From Planococcus liqunii (GTDB lineage: Bacteria; Bacillota; Bacilli; Bacillales_A; Planococcaceae), in assembly GCF_030413595.1 (NCBI RefSeq), contig NZ_CP129238.1, positions 3,224,001 to 3,288,000 on the forward strand: DNA of 64,000 nt, read 5' to 3'. Positions 51,868-59,698 of the stretch are shown piece by piece. Numbering within the stretch: position 1 is the first letter of the stretch; every line of letters begins with the position of its first letter. The translations under genes were made by a program, and so were the position numbers. Under the pieces are notes generated by a model, which did not search any database, was not told the origin of the DNA, and saw only the letters and a program-made list of their open reading frames with translations.

Positions 51868-52566
51868 ATGCAACAGTTCACAACTAACAAACAAGCGTTT
51901 TTCCTATTGAGCGCTTTACTTCTCATATTCGTGGAAGCTGCATTTTTCGGAAATGGCAGCGTATTTTTGGTTCTTCTTGGTATCGGACTCATTTATTACG
52001 CAATGAACAAAAGTGCCAAAACGCGAAAAACCTATATGTGGACAGGCTTAATCCTGATTGGCATCTCGGTGCTGTCGATGTGGAGCCTGCGCTTAATGAT
52101 TTTTGTCATAGCGGTCTATCTGCTGGTGCGCTTGTGGAAAGGCGAGGAATGGGAGCAGCGCGTGCCGATTCAAGGCACCGTCGATAAAGGCCTCATTCAG
52201 AACAAAATCTTGTCTGCCCAAAGCACCCCTATTGAATCCTATGAATGGAAAGACATCCACGTCCAAGGGTTTGTCGGCGATTTGCTGGTGGATGTAACGC
52301 AAACCGTACTCCCGAAAAAAACTTCCTTGATCTCTATCCGCCAAGGGTTTGGCAAAATTAGAATTGTCGTGCCCTATGAAATTCCCGTACGCATTTACTA
52401 CACGACGATTTTAGGCGATGCTCAATTTTTCACCGGTGAAAAGAAGCGCATCTGGAACGGCACCATCCATGCAGAAGACGGCTACAGCCCAGATGGCTAC
52501 AGTAAAACCGAGCTGATTGTTTCCCTTTCAACTTGGATGGGCGATGTCGAGGTGATTCGCAGATGA
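51868..52566 (+). CDS. liaF: LiaF-type inhibitor of the LiaSR system
   Basis: A 232-residue protein. Four N-terminal hydrophobic segments (about 10-90) precede a cytosolic beta-rich domain with EWKDIHVQGFVGDLLVDVTQ, IRQGFGKIRIVVPYEIPVRI and MGDVEVIRR, typical of the LiaF C-terminal domain. It holds the LiaS kinase inactive until cell-wall antibiotics perturb the envelope. Its stop overlaps the liaS start by ATGA (52563-52566). AGAAGGAGG precedes the ATG. Confidence 0.9.
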   Translation: MQQFTTNKQAFFLLSALLLIFVEAAFFGNGSVFLVLLGIGLIYYAMNKSAKTRKTYMWTGLILIGISVLSMWSLRLMIFVIAVYLLVRLWKGEEWEQRVPIQGTVDKGLIQNKILSAQSTPIESYEWKDIHVQGFVGDLLVDVTQTVLPKKTSLISIRQGFGKIRIVVPYEIPVRIYYTTILGDAQFFTGEKKRIWNGTIHAEDGYSPDGYSKTELIVSLSTWMGDVEVIRR

Positions 52567-53588
52567 GACAAATCCTTCCGCGCAGCTTATTCTTCGTCGG
52601 CTTATTCGCTCTCATCATATTTGGTATCTTGATTGTATTATTGGGGCTTCCGACTGAACGCACATGGTCGGTGCTATGGGAAGATTTTGTCGCCGGCCTT
52701 CCTTTTGGCATCTGGATCCTCGTGCTGATGCTTGCCTTGTCGTCCGGAATCGCCTGGTGGTCGGAATCTTTGTCGCGTTCAAAGGTACAGGAGCTCGATG
52801 ACATTTTTCAGGCACTGCTCCGCAACGAAGACCAAACCGTCATCCAAGCCGCCCAAATGAAAACTTTGCCGAATCAGTTGTCCTTATCGATTCTAAAATT
52901 GCAGAAACTGCTGGAATCCCAGCGCAAAAGCTTAGCACGCATTTCCAACGAACGGGCAGAAACCCAGGACCAGATCATTCAGGAACGGTTGATTATGGAG
53001 CGCCAGCGGCTCGCGCGCGAACTGCACGATTCGGTTTCCCAGCAATTGTTTGCCGCTTCAATGCTGCTGTCTTCGATGACTGAGCAGGAAGGGGCATCTC
53101 CCGGCCTGCTGCAGACCGAAAAAATGGTGCAGCAGGCCCAGCTTGAAATGCGCGCCCTGCTCCTGCATCTGCGACCGGCTGCGCTTCATGACAAGAGCCT
53201 GCGCCAAGGCTTGTTTGAACTCGTATCCGAACTGAAAGAAAAAGTGTATTTCACCATTGAGCACAAACTCGAAGAAGTGCCGCTGCCAAAAGGCGCGGAA
53301 GACCATCTATTCCGCATCGCCCAGGAAACCCTGTCGAATACGCTGCGCCACTCCAAAGCGACCGAAGTCCACATTTTATTCATTGAACGCGACGACTTTG
53401 CCATTTTACGCATCCAGGACAACGGAGTCGGTTTTGAAAGTGAACAGTCGAAATCGACTTCCTACGGGCTGAAGCATATAGAAGAAAGAGCCATTGAAAT
53501 CGGTGCTACCAGCAAAATTGTTTCTGTGCCTTCCGAAGGCACCATTGTGGAAGTAAAAGTCCCTATCGAAAGGAAGGTTTCTCAATGA
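52563..53588 (+). CDS. liaS: LiaS/VraS-type sensor histidine kinase
   Basis: A 341-residue kinase with two membrane helices (about 8-28 and 45-68) separated by a very short external loop, the intramembrane-sensing layout. HisKA_3 box: [20 protein letters not shown]. HATPase_c: [42 protein letters not shown]. It detects lipid II-active antibiotics with LiaF and phosphorylates LiaR. It overlaps liaF and liaR by 4 bases each. Confidence 0.93.
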   Translation: MRQILPRSLFFVGLFALIIFGILIVLLGLPTERTWSVLWEDFVAGLPFGIWILVLMLALSSGIAWWSESLSRSKVQELDDIFQALLRNEDQTVIQAAQMKTLPNQLSLSILKLQKLLESQRKSLARISNERAETQDQIIQERLIMERQRLARELHDSVSQQLFAASMLLSSMTEQEGASPGLLQTEKMVQQAQLEMRALLLHLRPAALHDKSLRQGLFELVSELKEKVYFTIEHKLEEVPLPKGAEDHLFRIAQETLSNTLRHSKATEVHILFIERDDFAILRIQDNGVGFESEQSKSTSYGLKHIEERAIEIGATSKIVSVPSEGTIVEVKVPIERKVSQ

Positions 53589-54220
53589 TTCGAATCTTAT
53601 TGGTTGATGACCACGAAATGGTGCGCATTGGCGTTTCGGCGTATCTGCAGTCGCAAAGCGATATGGAAGTGGTCGGTGAAGCGGTGAACGGTGAAGAAGC
53701 GGTCCACATGGCGCTCGATCTCCGCCCCGATGTTATTTTGATGGATATGGTCATGCCGGTCATGAACGGGGCAGAAGCCACCGAAGCCATCATCCGCCAA
53801 TGGCCGGAAGCAAAAATCATGATTGTCACCAGCTTTTTGGATGACGACAAAGTCTACCCGGCGCTGAAGGCAGGTGCCGTCAGCTACATACTGAAAACGT
53901 CGAAAGCATCCCGCATTGCCGATTCCATCCGTGAAACGATGAACGGCACCCCGGTGCTCGAACCTGAAGTGATGAGCAAAATGATGAAGCAAATGCGCCA
54001 TGACCATGTGCTGCATGAAGATCTGACCGAGCGCGAAATGGAAATCCTGCTGCTGTTGGCGAATGGCTATACCAATCAGGAAATAGCGGATGAACTCTTT
54101 ATCGCATTGAAAACCGTCAAAACCCATGTCAGTAATCTGCTTTCAAAATTGGAAGTCCATGACCGCACCCAAGCCGTCATTTACGCCTTCCAGCACAAAC
54201 TGGTCTCTCCTCCGCAATAA
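53585..54220 (+). CDS. liaR: LiaR/VraR-type response regulator (NarL family)
   Basis: A 211-residue regulator. Receiver: [13 protein letters not shown], phosphorylated Asp in [16 protein letters not shown], Lys in [12 protein letters not shown]. LuxR-type helix-turn-helix: [40 protein letters not shown]. It should activate its own operon from a promoter upstream of 50810. Its TAA stop falls at the junction with a GAAAAGCG intergenic repeat, in the string CAATAAGAAAAGCG that also opens a repeat at 7105. Confidence 0.94.
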   Translation: MIRILLVDDHEMVRIGVSAYLQSQSDMEVVGEAVNGEEAVHMALDLRPDVILMDMVMPVMNGAEATEAIIRQWPEAKIMIVTSFLDDDKVYPALKAGAVSYILKTSKASRIADSIRETMNGTPVLEPEVMSKMMKQMRHDHVLHEDLTEREMEILLLLANGYTNQEIADELFIALKTVKTHVSNLLSKLEVHDRTQAVIYAFQHKLVSPPQ

Positions 54221-54342
54221 GAAAAGCGCAAGCGCCTTGTTTAGCCCCGACAAGCGCTGGAAGGCTGGCCAGTGATGGCGCTTTCTGCCATCGCAGGCCA
54301 GCCTGAAGCGTCTCGAGGGGCTAGGCGCTGGAGTCTGGACAT
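54221..54342. repeat. Single intergenic hairpin repeat
   Basis: Ends AGCGCC / GGCGCT; inner arms GGCTGGCC / GGCCAGCC and GATGGC / GCCATC; CCCGACAAGCGCTGGAAG and GCGTCTCGAGGGGCTAGG. It is the same subtype as unit 1 at 6903, with pairing arms changed on both sides. Confidence 0.85.
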
Positions 54343-54386
54343 GAAATAAAAAGCTAAAAAGCTATACTTCTTTTTCATTAAATATA

Positions 54387-54424
54387 AAACAGCGATTCCA
54401 TAAAACCGGAATCGCTGTTTTTAT
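54387..54424 (-). terminator. Terminator of the second two-component system
   Basis: AAACAGCGATTCC / GGAATCGCTGTTT, a perfect 13-bp stem with an 8-base loop. T-rich on both sides, so it can also stop liaR transcripts. Confidence 0.88.
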
Positions 54425-56560
54425 TTATACAGTATGAATTGAAACTTTCACTTTAAACAAGTCCCCGTCCACTTCAATTTTCATAGCGCCTCCGTGAAGT
54501 TCGGCAATCGATTGGGCAATGGCAAGCCCAAGCCCGGAGCCATCCGTTTGCCGCGATTCATCTCCCCGTTTAAAACGCTCAAACAATTCATCGGTGTTTT
54601 CGCCAAGCTCATAGCGCGTGATGTTTTTTATCGTAAATTCTGCTTGTCCTTCCGCTTCCTCAAGCGATAAATAAACCCGTGTGCCAGGCAGCGCATATTT
54701 AATGGCATTCAAAATCAAATTATCGAGCACCCGCCACCATTTTTGGCCATCCACTTGTGCATAGACCGGTTTATTGGGTTGGGAAATGCGAAAATCGAGA
54801 CCGGAAAGTTCAATGTCTTCTGCATGTTCGGCAATCGCCTGCTGAAGCAATTGGTTTAGGTCAATGCGGGTGCAGTGAAGTTCCATATTGCCGCTTGCCA
54901 TCTTGGAAACTTCAAACAAGTCTTCAATCAATGTTTTCAGACGCTGCGATTTGCGGTCCAGGATTTCTGCATAGGATATGCGTTCTTCGTCCGATAAATG
55001 AGGCGTTTTCATTAAATCGGTATAGGTGATGATTGAAGTCAGAGGCGTTCGCAGATCATGGCTGACATTGGTGATCAATTCCGTTTTCAGCCGCTCGCTT
55101 TTCGCCTGCTCCGACATCGACAAGCGCACGCCTTCTTTCAACTGGTTCAGCTGTTTGGCATGCTGGGCCAAAGGCGATTTGCCGCGTACCGGAAGCTCTT
55201 GGTTCAGTTGTCCATTGGCAATCGCTTCTGTTTGCATCATCAGCACATTTAAATAACCGAAACGCTTCATCATCATGAGCAGGACCGGGATGCCGATCAG
55301 TAAAGTTGACGGTATCCATACCAAAAATAAAGGCGGATAGACGAGCGCCATTACGGTTCCAGCTCCCCATAAAAAGACGATAACAAGCAGCATTAAACTC
55401 TGGACTCCAATCGATTTATCCAGGAAGGCTTCTTTTGCATTCCGTATATTCCGGAGGACAAGGCTTTGCTGGAACTCAAATTTCAGCAATTCTACTTTTC
55501 TATAATAAGCAAACAACCAGATAATCTGCAAAAGAGATATGCCGATTAATCCAAGTGCGACAAACAGTTTCCACCCGAAGTCCAATCCAAACCCAATAGG
55601 ATCAGAAAATCCGATAGCCATCAACGACCGGAAAAGCTTCGTCACTGCATACAGTCCGAAAAACGATGATAAAAACACCAGTAAAAAGCGGACATCCATT
55701 GTTAAGCCGATCCATTTCTTGTAAAGGTGCATTCGGGTGAACCAGTTCAGATCAAACCGCAGATGTGTCCATAAGAGAACTCCTCCTGCAATTGCTAAAG
55801 CAGTTAATCCATAAAGTATGCTCTTAACGGTTGTAAAATGCATAAAACTTTTCCCATGGCTCGATGCCGCCAGCAATGACCGGTCAATTTGAATCGTTCC
55901 AACAAAGTTGGCATCTGATTTAATTTCAGTGCCGAAATCTGTCGTGTAGAGAGCAGATTCGGCACTTAAAGGGTTGCTGCCTGAATAAGCCTTTTCAAAA
56001 TATGGTTTTCCAGAAAAGTCTCCTTTCGTAAACGTTTCTCCGGTTTCGGAATTTGTCAATTCGTATACGTAGTGTTGCGAGTCTTCGAGGAAAGCGGTTC
56101 GTTCACTTCTTTGTTCGCGGATTATCCGCTCAATCTCAGCCTTGTGCTCTTCCTCTATTTTTTTGATGACTGTTTCGTTTTCTGAAAAATTATTGCGGAT
56201 TTCTTTGATTTTCTTATCCCGCTCTTGAATCAATGCTTCTTCCAAGCTTTTATTGTCTGCTAAAGCCGCGTCTTCAATATCGGTTGTGTATTGATTTTGG
56301 ATACTGAGGATTTGTTCGGCAAGCGATCCATAGCGATTGCGGTATTCCTCAATTTCTTCTGAAGTGACCGGTACCGTCTCCTCGGACGATAACGGATCCA
56401 ATTCCAAGGCAATCAGGCGGTCTGTAAAAGATGCGAAATCATTCTCGAAATCCGCCGTGTCTGTATAGGATTTCCCCAAGTATTTCTGCCCCAGTTCCAT
56501 AACACTGAAAATGCCAATCAAAACCATGGATGCAGTTAATAACCAAAGCCATTTCTTCAT
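54425..56560 (-). CDS. Large sensor histidine kinase with HAMP-like region
   Basis: A 711-residue kinase. N-terminal helix (about 5-25), a large extracytoplasmic region (about 28-245) with a strongly charged coiled coil (EERDKKIKEIRNN-like heptads) and a PAS/Cache-like part, then about five more helices (250-430), a HAMP-like linker (MMQTEAIANGQLNQEL), HisKA with NVSHDLRTPLTSIITYTDLM, and HATPase_c (NLILNAIKYALPG, GSGLGLAIAQSIAELHGG). The multi-helix middle resembles VanS-like kinases of Bacillales. The signal is unknown. AAAGGAGAGG precedes the ATG. The regulator gene is upstream with a small ORF in between. Confidence 0.88.
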   Translation of the reverse strand: MKKWLWLLTASMVLIGIFSVMELGQKYLGKSYTDTADFENDFASFTDRLIALELDPLSSEETVPVTSEEIEEYRNRYGSLAEQILSIQNQYTTDIEDAALADNKSLEEALIQERDKKIKEIRNNFSENETVIKKIEEEHKAEIERIIREQRSERTAFLEDSQHYVYELTNSETGETFTKGDFSGKPYFEKAYSGSNPLSAESALYTTDFGTEIKSDANFVGTIQIDRSLLAASSHGKSFMHFTTVKSILYGLTALAIAGGVLLWTHLRFDLNWFTRMHLYKKWIGLTMDVRFLLVFLSSFFGLYAVTKLFRSLMAIGFSDPIGFGLDFGWKLFVALGLIGISLLQIIWLFAYYRKVELLKFEFQQSLVLRNIRNAKEAFLDKSIGVQSLMLLVIVFLWGAGTVMALVYPPLFLVWIPSTLLIGIPVLLMMMKRFGYLNVLMMQTEAIANGQLNQELPVRGKSPLAQHAKQLNQLKEGVRLSMSEQAKSERLKTELITNVSHDLRTPLTSIITYTDLMKTPHLSDEERISYAEILDRKSQRLKTLIEDLFEVSKMASGNMELHCTRIDLNQLLQQAIAEHAEDIELSGLDFRISQPNKPVYAQVDGQKWWRVLDNLILNAIKYALPGTRVYLSLEEAEGQAEFTIKNITRYELGENTDELFERFKRGDESRQTDGSGLGLAIAQSIAELHGGAMKIEVDGDLFKVKVSIHTV

Positions 56561-56563
56561 TGA

Positions 56564-56725
56564 TCAAACCTCTCCTTTAGATAAATTGCGAAGAGAAGCC
56601 AGCAATCCTTCAAATGGCGACACGAAAAAAAATTCTACGATAAACGAAAAACAGTAAAGCAAGCTGAACAAGGCACAAATAACCGCTACAATCGACCATA
56701 CATCATTTTTCCATTTTGTAGCCAA
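56564..56725 (-). CDS. Possible 53-residue membrane peptide between regulator and kinase
   Basis: An open frame starting TTG 56725 inside the end of the response regulator gene (another frame) and stopping 3 bases before the kinase ATG. Predicted product: a short basic start (ATKWKND), one membrane helix (VWSIVAVICALFSLLYCFSF) and a tail SPFEGLLASLRNLSKGEV. AAGGTGG (56741-56735) sits 9 bases before the TTG. It fits the 140-bp gap exactly and keeps tight operon spacing. I do not recognise a family. It could regulate the kinase in the membrane, or be a chance frame. Confidence 0.5.
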   Translation of the reverse strand: MATKWKNDVWSIVAVICALFSLLYCFSFIVEFFFVSPFEGLLASLRNLSKGEV

Positions 56726-57392
56726 TGCCCCACACCACCTTTACGTATCTCGGATTTTTCGGATCTGCTTCGATTTTTTCGCGGATTTTGCGAATATGTA
56801 CTGCAACGATATTTTCAGCGTTGTAAGCCGGCTCGTTCCAGACACGTTCGTAAATCTCATGGATTGAAAACACACGTCCGGCATTGGCCATGAGCAATTC
56901 CGTTATTTTAAATTCTATCGGCGTCAGCTTGATCGTTTCGCCATGAAGCGTTACATCTTTCGCATTCGTATCCAATATAAGCCCATCTATTTCAATGCGC
57001 TGGGCTTTATCCTCGTAATTCCCGAGCGTCACGTAACGTCTGAGTTGGGATTTTACCCGGGCTACCAGTTCCATCGGATGGAACGGTTTTGTGACATAAT
57101 CATCCGCCCCTACTGACAAGCCATGGATTTTATCGGAATCCTCCGCTTTTGCACTTAGCATAATAATTGGGATATTGCGCTGTTCCCTGATTTTAAAAGT
57201 CGCTGAAATCCCGTCCATTTTCGGCATCATGATATCGAGAATCATGACATGCACCTCATTTTCTTCAAGCAATTGGATCGCTTCCAAGCCGTTTGCCGCT
57301 TTCAATACATGGTAGCCTTCATTTTTCAAATATATTTCAATGCCGTCCCGGATATCTTGATCGTCGTCCGTGACCAGTACTGTATGCACCAT
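56703..57392 (-). CDS. OmpR/PhoB-family response regulator
   Basis: A 229-residue regulator. Receiver: VLVTDDDQDIRDG, phosphorylated Asp in VMILDIMMPKMDG, Lys in DDYVTKPFHPMELVARV. Winged-helix domain: IKLTPIEFKITELLMANAGR, VFSIHEIYERVWNEPAYNAE, VAVHIRKIREKIE, VWGIGYKMEK. The wording is close to VanR-type regulators. ATG 57392 lies 8 bases after AAAGAGG; ATG 57395 and GTG 57401 are in-frame alternatives. It is followed by the small membrane ORF and the large kinase. Confidence 0.9.
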   Translation of the reverse strand: MVHTVLVTDDDQDIRDGIEIYLKNEGYHVLKAANGLEAIQLLEENEVHVMILDIMMPKMDGISATFKIREQRNIPIIMLSAKAEDSDKIHGLSVGADDYVTKPFHPMELVARVKSQLRRYVTLGNYEDKAQRIEIDGLILDTNAKDVTLHGETIKLTPIEFKITELLMANAGRVFSIHEIYERVWNEPAYNAENIVAVHIRKIREKIEADPKNPRYVKVVWGIGYKMEK

Positions 57393-57487
57393 CATCTGCA
57401 CCTCTTTCCTCTATGAAGTCTATTGTAAAAGAAAATTCTTAAGTACAGCTTAGGATAAATCTGAAGAAATTCTTAAGAAACCTTTAG

Positions 57488-58378
57488 CTATTCTATAGAA
57501 AGAGCTTTGCGTTTTGAATCAGCCTTTTTTCTGCCGAACGTCAAAACCAAAATCCCGCCAAGCAGCAGCAAAACGCCGACCCAGGCAATTCCCGTCAGCA
57601 CTTCCCCGACAATGAATACGCCGAGCAGAGCGGCTGTCATTGGCTCAGCAAGCGACAAGGTCACCGCAGAAGAAGATGGTATAAGCTTTAAGCCGCTGGA
57701 GAATAGAATATAGGAAAGACTGGTCGCTCCTAATCCCAGATATAAAATGACACCTAAATTTTCCGGTGCTGCTATGTATGACAAATCAAAAAAGAATAAG
57801 AACGGCATTAAATACAGTGCACTTAACGAGAAAATGACCGCAACTGCCGGAACAGCGTCCATACGTTCCAACACTTTCTTGCTGACACCGGCGTAAGTTG
57901 CGAATGACAACCCGGCACCCAGTGCGAGCAAAATGCCTGCCGGGTCAACAGCAGGTGCATCCTTATCCGCAAACAGCAGCAAACAGCCGATAATCGCTAA
58001 GCCGGTCGCCATGCTCCAAATGCGGTCGGGTTTTCTTTTTAGCACCGCCCATTCCAAAATGCCTGAAAAAACCGGTGCACTGCCGATGGCAACAACCGTT
58101 CCGATCGCAATCCCGGTCAACTGGACTGATGAAAAAAATAAGGGCTGAAACAGTGCCATTGTGGCTGCTGATAACAAGACAGCTTTCCATGGGATTGAGC
58201 GAAGCTTCAATTTTTTTGTCCATAGCACAAACGCCAAAAGCGTAAAGCCTCCTATACTCAAACGCAGCGCACCGATTGTCAGAGGATGGGCCGTTCCATC
58301 GATAAAACTTTGTGCAGTTCCCGTCGTCCCCCACAGCATTGCCCCAAGCAATACCCATATATATGGCCAGTAATTCAT
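57488..58378 (-). CDS. EamA/DMT superfamily transporter
   Basis: A 296-residue protein with ten hydrophobic segments in two EamA repeats. It begins WPYIWVLLGAMLWGTTGTAQ. The second repeat carries LSLAEPMTAALLGVFIVGEV, the Glu-Pro motif. The tail is basic. Substrate unknown. ATG 58378 has AGAGG 8 bases upstream; the frame remains open to 58507. Its leader is a structured repeat shared with the GGDEF-EAL gene. Confidence 0.85.
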   Translation of the reverse strand: MNYWPYIWVLLGAMLWGTTGTAQSFIDGTAHPLTIGALRLSIGGFTLLAFVLWTKKLKLRSIPWKAVLLSAATMALFQPLFFSSVQLTGIAIGTVVAIGSAPVFSGILEWAVLKRKPDRIWSMATGLAIIGCLLLFADKDAPAVDPAGILLALGAGLSFATYAGVSKKVLERMDAVPAVAVIFSLSALYLMPFLFFFDLSYIAAPENLGVILYLGLGATSLSYILFSSGLKLIPSSSAVTLSLAEPMTAALLGVFIVGEVLTGIAWVGVLLLLGGILVLTFGRKKADSKRKALSIE

Positions 58379-58413
58379 ATCCAACACCTCTTTTTTTCGT
58401 ATTATGGCAGTAA

Positions 58414-58535
58414 CTTTATCCCGCTTTAACGGGCAGTAAGACTCCCGCTTTTTCCGAGCGGGAGATCCACTGATCGTAAAAGTCCGATTGGTCCAACTAA
58501 CAATCAATGGGGATGAAGAAAATCCCCATTAATTG
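58414..58535 (-). repeat. Structured leader repeat, copy 2 (upstream of DMT transporter)
   Basis: On the minus strand: hairpin CAATTAATGGGGAT / ATCCCCATTGATTG (58535-58501), then GGACCAATCGGACTTTTACG, hairpin TCTCCCGCT / AAGCGGGAG, hairpin CCCGTTAAAGCGGG, and GGATAAAG. The part from 58494 to 58414 aligns with 25324-25400. The last hairpin is CCCGC-TGAA-GCGGG there. Confidence 0.6.
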
Positions 58536-58617
58536 AGTTTCACTTTATCATGAAATGAATGCTTTGAGATACCTGTCTTCATCAATTATAATGGAAGAAA
58601 AGAGAGGAGATGATCAC

Positions 58618-58848
58618 ATGTATATGACAATCCCGGAAACTGCCGCTTTTCTGTCGATGCCTGAAGAACAAATCTTGAGTTATGTGCTTGAAGGCCGCAT
58701 TCGCGCAGTCCATGACGGAGAGCAGTACTTGGTCAACACCTCACAGTTTGAAACGCATTTCCAGCAGCTTGAATTAGCCAAACAGGCCCTTGAAGAATGG
58801 CGTGCGACTCCGATCCCGGATGATGTGGATATCCAAGATGAAGACTAA
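58618..58848 (+). CDS. Excisionase-like small DNA-binding protein
   Basis: A 76-residue protein. Residues 1-45 read MYMTIPETAAFLSMPEEQIL, SYVLEGRIRAVHDGEQYLVN, a winged helix-turn-helix of the excisionase/MerR-like HTH_17 type. An acidic helical tail follows (ELAKQALEEWRATPIPDDVD). It is probably a small regulator rather than a phage excisionase, since no integrase or attachment site is near. ATG 58618 has GAGGAG 8 bases upstream; the longer frame opens at 58555. Confidence 0.75.
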   Translation: MYMTIPETAAFLSMPEEQILSYVLEGRIRAVHDGEQYLVNTSQFETHFQQLELAKQALEEWRATPIPDDVDIQDED

Positions 58849-58860
58849 AAAAACATAAAA

Positions 58861-58897
58861 CAACACGGCCGTGGAAATTTACCGGCCGTGTCGTTTT
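58861..58897. terminator. Terminator between excisionase-like and YjgB-like genes
   Basis: CACGGCCG / CGGCCGTG with an 11-base loop, then a T-rich run on the plus strand. It separates convergent genes. Confidence 0.85.
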
Positions 58898-58902
58898 TCT
58901 CT

Positions 58903-59559
58903 CTACTGTTTTTTCAAAAGATTAACATGATCTGTCGTGCCATTTTTCGCCAGGACAAACTGCAATTCGTAATCTCCTGCATGATAGACAAGATTTGTTT
59001 CACCGGTAGCTGGAATTTTTCGTTCTTCCGCCGGCTCTCCAACATGCTCAAGCAAATCTTTCTTTGTAATGCCGCCAAGATTCGTTTGGCGCTCCACGTT
59101 GGTGCCGAAATAGCGTGCTTCTTCCATGACATTGTTTTTGTCATAGGCAATTTGATAAGAAGCATTTCCCATCGAACCGTGATAAAAATCGAATTCATCC
59201 ACTTGCTCCTCCGGTTCGCCTATTGCGGCATACACTTCATCGCGCGTTGCTTTCCCGACTTGAAACCCATCAGAGAATCGGTAGACAATACCGGTTTCGG
59301 CGTTTTTTACAATTTCTTTTAAAGTGTCTATTGCCATTCCTTTTTGCTCGTCATCGACTACCGGTTCTTCCACTCCACTTTCACTCTCTTCCGCCTTCTC
59401 CTGTTCCGGCTCTGCTGCTGCTGTTTCTTCCACTGTTTCAGTTGAATGTTCTTCTGTATGGCTTTTTGGCACATCCTCGTTGCTGCTCGCTTCGCTGCAC
59501 GCGGCTAAGCTGAGAGCCAGCGTGGCTGCGCTGCCTAACCAAAATAGCTTTTTAACCAT
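58903..59559 (-). CDS. YjgB-family lipoprotein (DUF4309)
   Basis: A 218-residue exported protein. Signal with lipobox LSLAAC (Cys near residue 21). A Glu/Thr/Ser-rich linker (about 23-70) leads to a globular domain (about 75-218) containing AIGEPEEQVDEFDFYHGSMG, ASYQIAYDKNNVMEEARYFG, LGGITKKDLLEHVGEPAEER and ATGETNLVYHAGDYELQFV. The doubled G-E-P element is typical of DUF4309/YjgB. Function unknown; probably attached to the outer membrane-leaflet surface. GGGAGGGGG precedes the ATG. Confidence 0.8.
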   Translation of the reverse strand: MVKKLFWLGSAATLALSLAACSEASSNEDVPKSHTEEHSTETVEETAAAEPEQEKAEESESGVEEPVVDDEQKGMAIDTLKEIVKNAETGIVYRFSDGFQVGKATRDEVYAAIGEPEEQVDEFDFYHGSMGNASYQIAYDKNNVMEEARYFGTNVERQTNLGGITKKDLLEHVGEPAEERKIPATGETNLVYHAGDYELQFVLAKNGTTDHVNLLKKQ

Positions 59560-59672
59560 AAAACAACCCCCTCCCGAATTTCGAATATTCTACTTTACAG
59601 ACGCTCGAACTCAGGGTTTGTTGCATACCAAAAACTTTCGCTTTCAATAAGTTAAGTGAAATCCATTGCACA

Positions 59673-59698
59673 AAAGAAAAACCCATGCTTATCGCATG
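59673..59698 (-). terminator. Terminator of metYX, containing the metX stop codon in its loop
   Basis: On the minus strand CATGC and GCATG (plus flanking weak pairs) enclose GATAA, followed by a T-run. The TAA of metX (59691-59689) is in the loop. Confidence 0.65.

Noticed and set aside
58618..58848. Excisionase-like protein as a sign of a prophage or integrative element
   Set aside because: No integrase, attachment repeat, tRNA gene or phage genes nearby; such small HTH proteins are common as chromosomal regulators.
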